NCBI GenBank assembly: GCA_947179485.1
Contig: OX359245.1
Span: 27,019,067 to 27,083,066 of the forward strand
Reading direction: 5' to 3'
Source: Allacma fusca
Lineage: Eukaryota; Arthropoda; Collembola; Symphypleona; Sminthuridae
Length of the DNA stretch: 64,000 nucleotides
Shown: piece by piece, positions 60,031-64,000 of the stretch
Layout: the number at the start of each line of letters is the position of its first letter
Numbering within the stretch: position 1 is the first letter of the stretch
Program-made: the position numbers and the translations under genes
Notes under the pieces: model-generated
What the model saw: the letters and a program-made list of their open reading frames with translations, nothing else
Databases searched by the model: none
Told to the model about the DNA's origin: nothing

Positions 60031-60753
60031 ATGTTTCACTTTCACTGTAGATTTATTGATGATATTTTTTACATTATAGACATGTCTGAAATTACTGATT
60101 TTAAGAAATGGCTTGATTCTAGATTTAAGCATGATTATTTAAAATTTACTCATAAGTATAGCGATTCTACAATTGATTTTCTAGATGTAAAAGTCCATTT
60201 GTCTAACTCTAATTGTAAGCTTTCTACAACCTTATATACAAAACCAATGAGTAAGCAATTATATCTTCACTTCAATAGCAACCATCCTAAACACACACTT
60301 ACTTCATTGCCGTACTCTCAAGGATTAAGAATCATCCGAATTTGTTCCGAAATAGAAAATAGAAAGCTGCTTGTACAACAATTAATTTTAAATTTTAAAA
60401 AAAGAGGATACCCAGAAGACATCTCAACAGACGCGTTCCATAAATTGAGTAATTTGAACCGGGATTCGCTACTCCTCCCAAGAAAGAAAAAAATTCAACA
60501 CTACATCTCCAATTTCAACCCCAGTCTGAAAGAAATTATACCCGTAGTCTCGATGAATAATTATGCTTATGAGAATACTGTATTTTTTGGCCTTACATAT
60601 TTTAATTGTATAAAAGGTTTAAAAAAATTCGTATTGCAAGTTATAACTAATGAGTTTAAACATTTGGGAGCAGAGCTTAGAATTCAAGCATCTAAATGTG
60701 AGATAAAGATAGCCTCAAAAAGAACAAAAAATATCTCTGAATTATTCAAATGA
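60031..60753 (+). CDS. Penelope-like element reverse transcriptase, 5'-truncated
   Basis: An open frame of 240 codons starts inside the domain. It has RFIDDIFYIIDMSE (the catalytic double Asp as F-I-D-D), FTHKYSDSTIDFLDVKVH, TLYTKPMSKQLYLHF, and SNHPKHTLTSLPYSQGLR with RIIRICSE. This order is typical of Penelope-like reverse transcriptases. The fingers and N-terminal part are absent, and no GIY-YIG endonuclease is seen after it. The frame ends at TGA 60751. It is probably a dead 5'-truncated copy, although the remaining frame has no stop. Confidence 0.75.
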   Translation: MFHFHCRFIDDIFYIIDMSEITDFKKWLDSRFKHDYLKFTHKYSDSTIDFLDVKVHLSNSNCKLSTTLYTKPMSKQLYLHFNSNHPKHTLTSLPYSQGLRIIRICSEIENRKLLVQQLILNFKKRGYPEDISTDAFHKLSNLNRDSLLLPRKKKIQHYISNFNPSLKEIIPVVSMNNYAYENTVFFGLTYFNCIKGLKKFVLQVITNEFKHLGAELRIQASKCEIKIASKRTKNISELFK

Positions 60754-63285
60754 ATTTTAGAATACATATGTACACTGTATTATATTATACTCAGTTCACG
60801 CCAGAGTTGCTTTAAGTAAGTCTGTTATACTTATAGGTAAGTACTTACAATTAGTTTTTGTCGTCTGAATTCTGAGCAGTACTTTAGCTAGTTACAATCA
60901 ATAACTTCAAGTTTTCATACAAGTACTTACAATTAGTCTACCTTGGGAATTACACTCCTCTCACGCTCGAATTTTGAATAGGGCTTTCTCAAGTTTCAAT
61001 CAGTAGCATCAAGTCAATCTCATACTATATACCTGATTTGTCTGTTTTAATTTTAACTGACTTTTTCTAATTATTCCATTAGACAAATTGTTCTACGTAT
61101 TTTTGTGAGCACATGGTAACATTATTAACTCAAAAATTCTGTTGATTACATTATATAATAATTATTATATTGATACTCAAATTACTGTGACTATATATAT
61201 GTATACACATAATCATGAGCTTCCGTAATCTTAATTCACATTGTGTGGCTAATATACTGTGGATTGCTTTTTCAGATATTTTTTTGATTGATGCGTGGTC
61301 CTGTTAATTCAATTTGTAAACTACTTCCAGGACTTTTCTAACTCAAGGTCACTACTTTAACTATTTTAACTAAGTTCAGATTTCTAATATCTTCTCGCTT
61401 ATTAATTTAATTTTAATCATGATATGAATTGAAGATTTGTAATATATTCACGCTTATTAATTTAATTTTAATTCTACCTCAATGTCCTAATGAATGTCAT
61501 TTTTTCTTCACAGCCTGATGATGCAAATAAATATGCGAAACTAGTCGCTTGAGTAAAATCACATCAGGGCTGTCCAATTCACATTTTTACCAGTGGTTGC
61601 CTTTGGAATATTATTATCTAACTGTAGGTACTGTTAAATATCTTCTTATTTCTAACTCGTTCTGATTCAAATTTTTGACGGAGTGTACTTGCTGAATACC
61701 GTTTAATTCTCTAGCTCACAAATATCTGCGGTCTGCTTCTGTTTTCACAGATTCAATTTGTTCGGAACATACGAGGAAAAGTTCCACAGTCGTCGGATCA
61801 TTCCAGTAGCTTCTTCAACGTCGTTAACATTCCAAATGTAACCGGTTTGCTTCAACGATGATACATATTCTACTTATTTCTTAGTTAGGAAATTATGCAT
61901 GAATTTTGTGGACAAATGCTTTAACTCGTTCCATGAAATCGATAACAGGGTTGCAGTGATGAATAAGTGCCATATAGTTACATTTTTCCCATTGATAGCA
62001 TTCAATACTGTCTGCTTCAAGTGCTAAGATCTTCAATAACTGACAATTTGGGGTCTCTGAACCTATGTTAAATATCTAGGAGGACTGTTGTACATCAGTT
62101 TTTCTAGCTAAGCTGCAAGTTTAGTAATTTCTCCAGCCGCTCGAAACAAATTCTAATATTTTCACGTATAATGCATAAACAAGTCTTACGATGTCCACGT
62201 GGAACCGTACATACGGACTGAAGTGGTCACAGAAGAGCAAATTTTGATCATCCTGTACGCAATTCCGGATGCTGATTCAGAAACGCTTGATGCAGTTCTT
62301 GCACAGACAGATATACCAGCCTTGTGTTTACCGGCTATCGGGTGCCCACGTCGTTTTTAACTAACACGAGATCACGCTTTCTGGAAAGGATGCTACTGTT
62401 CTGGTTGTGTAAATGATTTGACAGATTCCACTACATGTACACCTAGAATGTCGCTCGTCAGTTTTTTAGGGGGCTTTAAACTTGTTCCCTAATTCCGACG
62501 CCTACCGAGCCTCTTAGGTAGAACATTATAGAACACAACACATTATAGAACAACATTATAGAACACATATCTTGCAAATGTTTAATGAAAAATCTGGCGG
62601 GAACACTGATTTCTCAGCCGAGAGCTCATATGCTTCAGATGAATACTTTGACGGATGATGGTTGTGCAATAAATTGGAGATGGACGGAAGGACATTTCTC
62701 TCAGAACAATAAATTTAATAATTACAAGAAGCAAAATAATAGTTTAGTAGTTAGCTGTTGCTAGTCGAAGTCAGTTGAAGTCCGTCAAAACGTTTCTCGC
62801 GTGCTCTTTAAAGTCATAAATTCCTTGGACAGCGTGTCACAAACTTTGCAATTGTTTGCAAAGTTAACGTCACATTAACTTAAGCAATTTGAAAAATCTT
62901 GATTTGACAGCTTTTAAATTAATTTATATTTATTTTCCAACACAGTTGCGGTGAAACAGTTTGTCTTGTACAGAAGAAGTTTTGTTTATTTTCTGCACCC
63001 GTATTTCCGAATCAATGAAGGAACTTTCAGCAGATTGTCCAGTAATTGATGCCTCCTGAAATGATAACAAGCTGCTACTGCAACAACTGGATGATTGCGA
63101 TGTCTTTGGGTATGCGAAATTTTATATCGGTTTCTTTCTCCAACGGATGTCTACCAGCATCTTTGAAACGTTGTTTTTTGAAGGTTTTTTTTCAAACTTT
63201 TCCAGATGTAGAAGAGCTTGGCTGATTATCCAACTGTTCAGTCGAAGCTGCTCGACAAGCTGTTTCAGAGGGAGATTTGTAACAA
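60754..63285. other. 3' part of Penelope-like element and spacer
   Basis: Noncoding to about 61500, then the hammerhead-like motif. Beyond it, two coding-like but unnamed segments occur: minus strand near 61900-62020 (EKCNYMALIHHCNPVIDFME) and plus strand 62178-62360 (SYDVHVEPYIRTEVVTEEQ). Neither has a start, and neither matches a family I can name. Confidence 0.35.
61508..61555 (+). ncRNA. candidate hammerhead ribozyme of the Penelope-like element
   Basis: Core elements occur in order: CTGATGA (61515-61521), a weak stem II with GCA and TGC arms, GAAA (61537-61540), a very short stem III region (ctagtc) and a GTC cleavage triplet ending at 61546. Stem I can form from AGC before the core and GCT after the cleavage site. 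Penelope-like elements are known to carry such minimal hammerheads. Stems are short, so activity is uncertain. Confidence 0.5.
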
Positions 63286-63335
63286 CCAGAGCTTCTGTTG
63301 GGGACAAAATTCTTGTCCCGTCCCCAATAATAAGT

Positions 63336-63380
<45 letters not shown>

Positions 63381-63440
63381 GTCCCCGGTCCCGAAAATCG
63401 TGGCATGTGAACAAAATTCCTGTACCGTCCCGATAATTAC
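63286..63440. repeat. TA microsatellite between GTCCC-type words
   Basis: About 38 bases of (TA)n from 63337 to 63375, with gtcccgtccccaataataag before and attgtccccggtcccgaaaa after. The same words form the array at the window end. Confidence 0.75.
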
Positions 63441-63689
63441 TGAAAACAGTTGTCGACATTCTCCTACCAAAAATCGGAACATGAGGAAAATTTCGTACAA
63501 AAAATATTTGTACCAAACACAAAAAACACATAGAATGGCTCCAAGATTCTTCCTTAACTTTTTGAGCAACAAGCCTCATTTTCTACAACCTAAAATCGAA
63601 TGTCTTACATTCGGTGAAATAGTGTTCACAGAATAGTTTACTCATGAGCATTAAAACTGAAACGTTATCCTTGTTCTGCTATGCTTGCT

Positions 63690-64000
63690 CGTCCCGTCCC
63701 GTTATATACTCGACCAAAAAGCATGTTCCGTCCCGAATATAGTGGGGACAATTTGTTTTGTCCCCGTCCCGTCCCTAATATAATGGGACAATATTTTTTT
63801 GTCCCCGTCCCGTCCCTGATATAATGGGACAATGTTTTTTGTCCCCGTCCCTGATATAATGGGGCAATGTTTTTTTGTCCCCGTCCCGAATATAATGGGG
63901 ACAATTTTGTTGTCCCCGTCCCGTCCCGAATACGACATGGGGACAATTATTTTGTCCCCGGGGACGTCCCGTTCCGGCCCCTCCAGTGTCCCGACGGGAC
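63690..64000. repeat. GTCCCCGTCCCG tandem array, runs off the window end
   Basis: Units of about 35 bases: gtccccgtcccg followed by tatataatggga-like spacers and a caattttttt run, seen at least six times. The protein-like frames within are repeat artefacts. Possibly the subterminal array of a word-repeat element whose end lies beyond 64000. Confidence 0.8.

Noticed and set aside
63122-63946. Frames at the window end with tyrosine-isoleucine runs and GTG-rich repeats
   Set aside because: Arise from the TA microsatellite and the GTCCC array.
63690-64000. Possible CRISPR-like array
   Set aside because: Units are adjacent variants of one word with no distinct unique spacers, in a eukaryotic context.

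Overview
The window is nuclear DNA from an arthropod: AT-rich, with short-intron genes, an ionotropic-receptor relic, and BEL/Pao, Penelope-like, LINE, hAT and MITE elements. A springtail or insect would fit, but nothing in the sequence fixes the species.

From 1.1 to 43.4 kb the window is one head-to-tail cluster of very-long-chain fatty acid elongase genes (ELOVL, closest in motifs to ELOVL6), all on the + strand. I call them E1 to E14. Nine have all five coding exons: E1, E2, E4, E5, E6, E8, E9, E12 and E14. Five are broken or partial: E3, E7, E10, E11 and E13. Every full copy has the same exon plan (coding exons of 335 or 329, 120, 124, 109, and 137 or 134 bases; intron phases 2, 2, 0, 1) and encodes 271 to 274 residues with the LHWFHH histidine box and a lysine-rich ER-retrieval-type tail. 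Sequence likeness and flanking DNA sort them into three sub-clusters: E1/E2/E3/E4/E5, then E6/E8, then E9/E10/E11/E12/E13/E14 with relic E7. Each probably catalyses the condensing step of fatty-acyl elongation in the ER, as for wax or cuticle lipids. E9 has TTG where the others have ATG.

Mobile DNA has cut into the cluster. A LINE tail lies where exon 1 of E3 should be. A hAT-type MITE with an 8-base target duplication sits in intron 1 of E9. A TA-inserting MITE sits upstream of E4. A dead BEL/Pao remnant ends relic E7 and is followed by a dead hAT transposon.

From 43.4 to 64 kb there is no elongase gene. A three-deep nest of terminal-inverted-repeat elements spans 46.4 to 49.8 kb. A full-length BEL/Pao element with identical-looking LTRs and one long open frame spans 50.1 to 56.8 kb. 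An ionotropic-receptor pseudogene follows at 57.0 to 58.0 kb. A truncated Penelope-like reverse transcriptase (60.0 to 60.8 kb) has a hammerhead-ribozyme-like motif downstream near 61.5 kb. The window ends in a TA microsatellite and an array of GTCCC-type repeats.

Exon borders were placed by eye from splice signals, reading frame and comparison among the copies. No transcript or database search was available.
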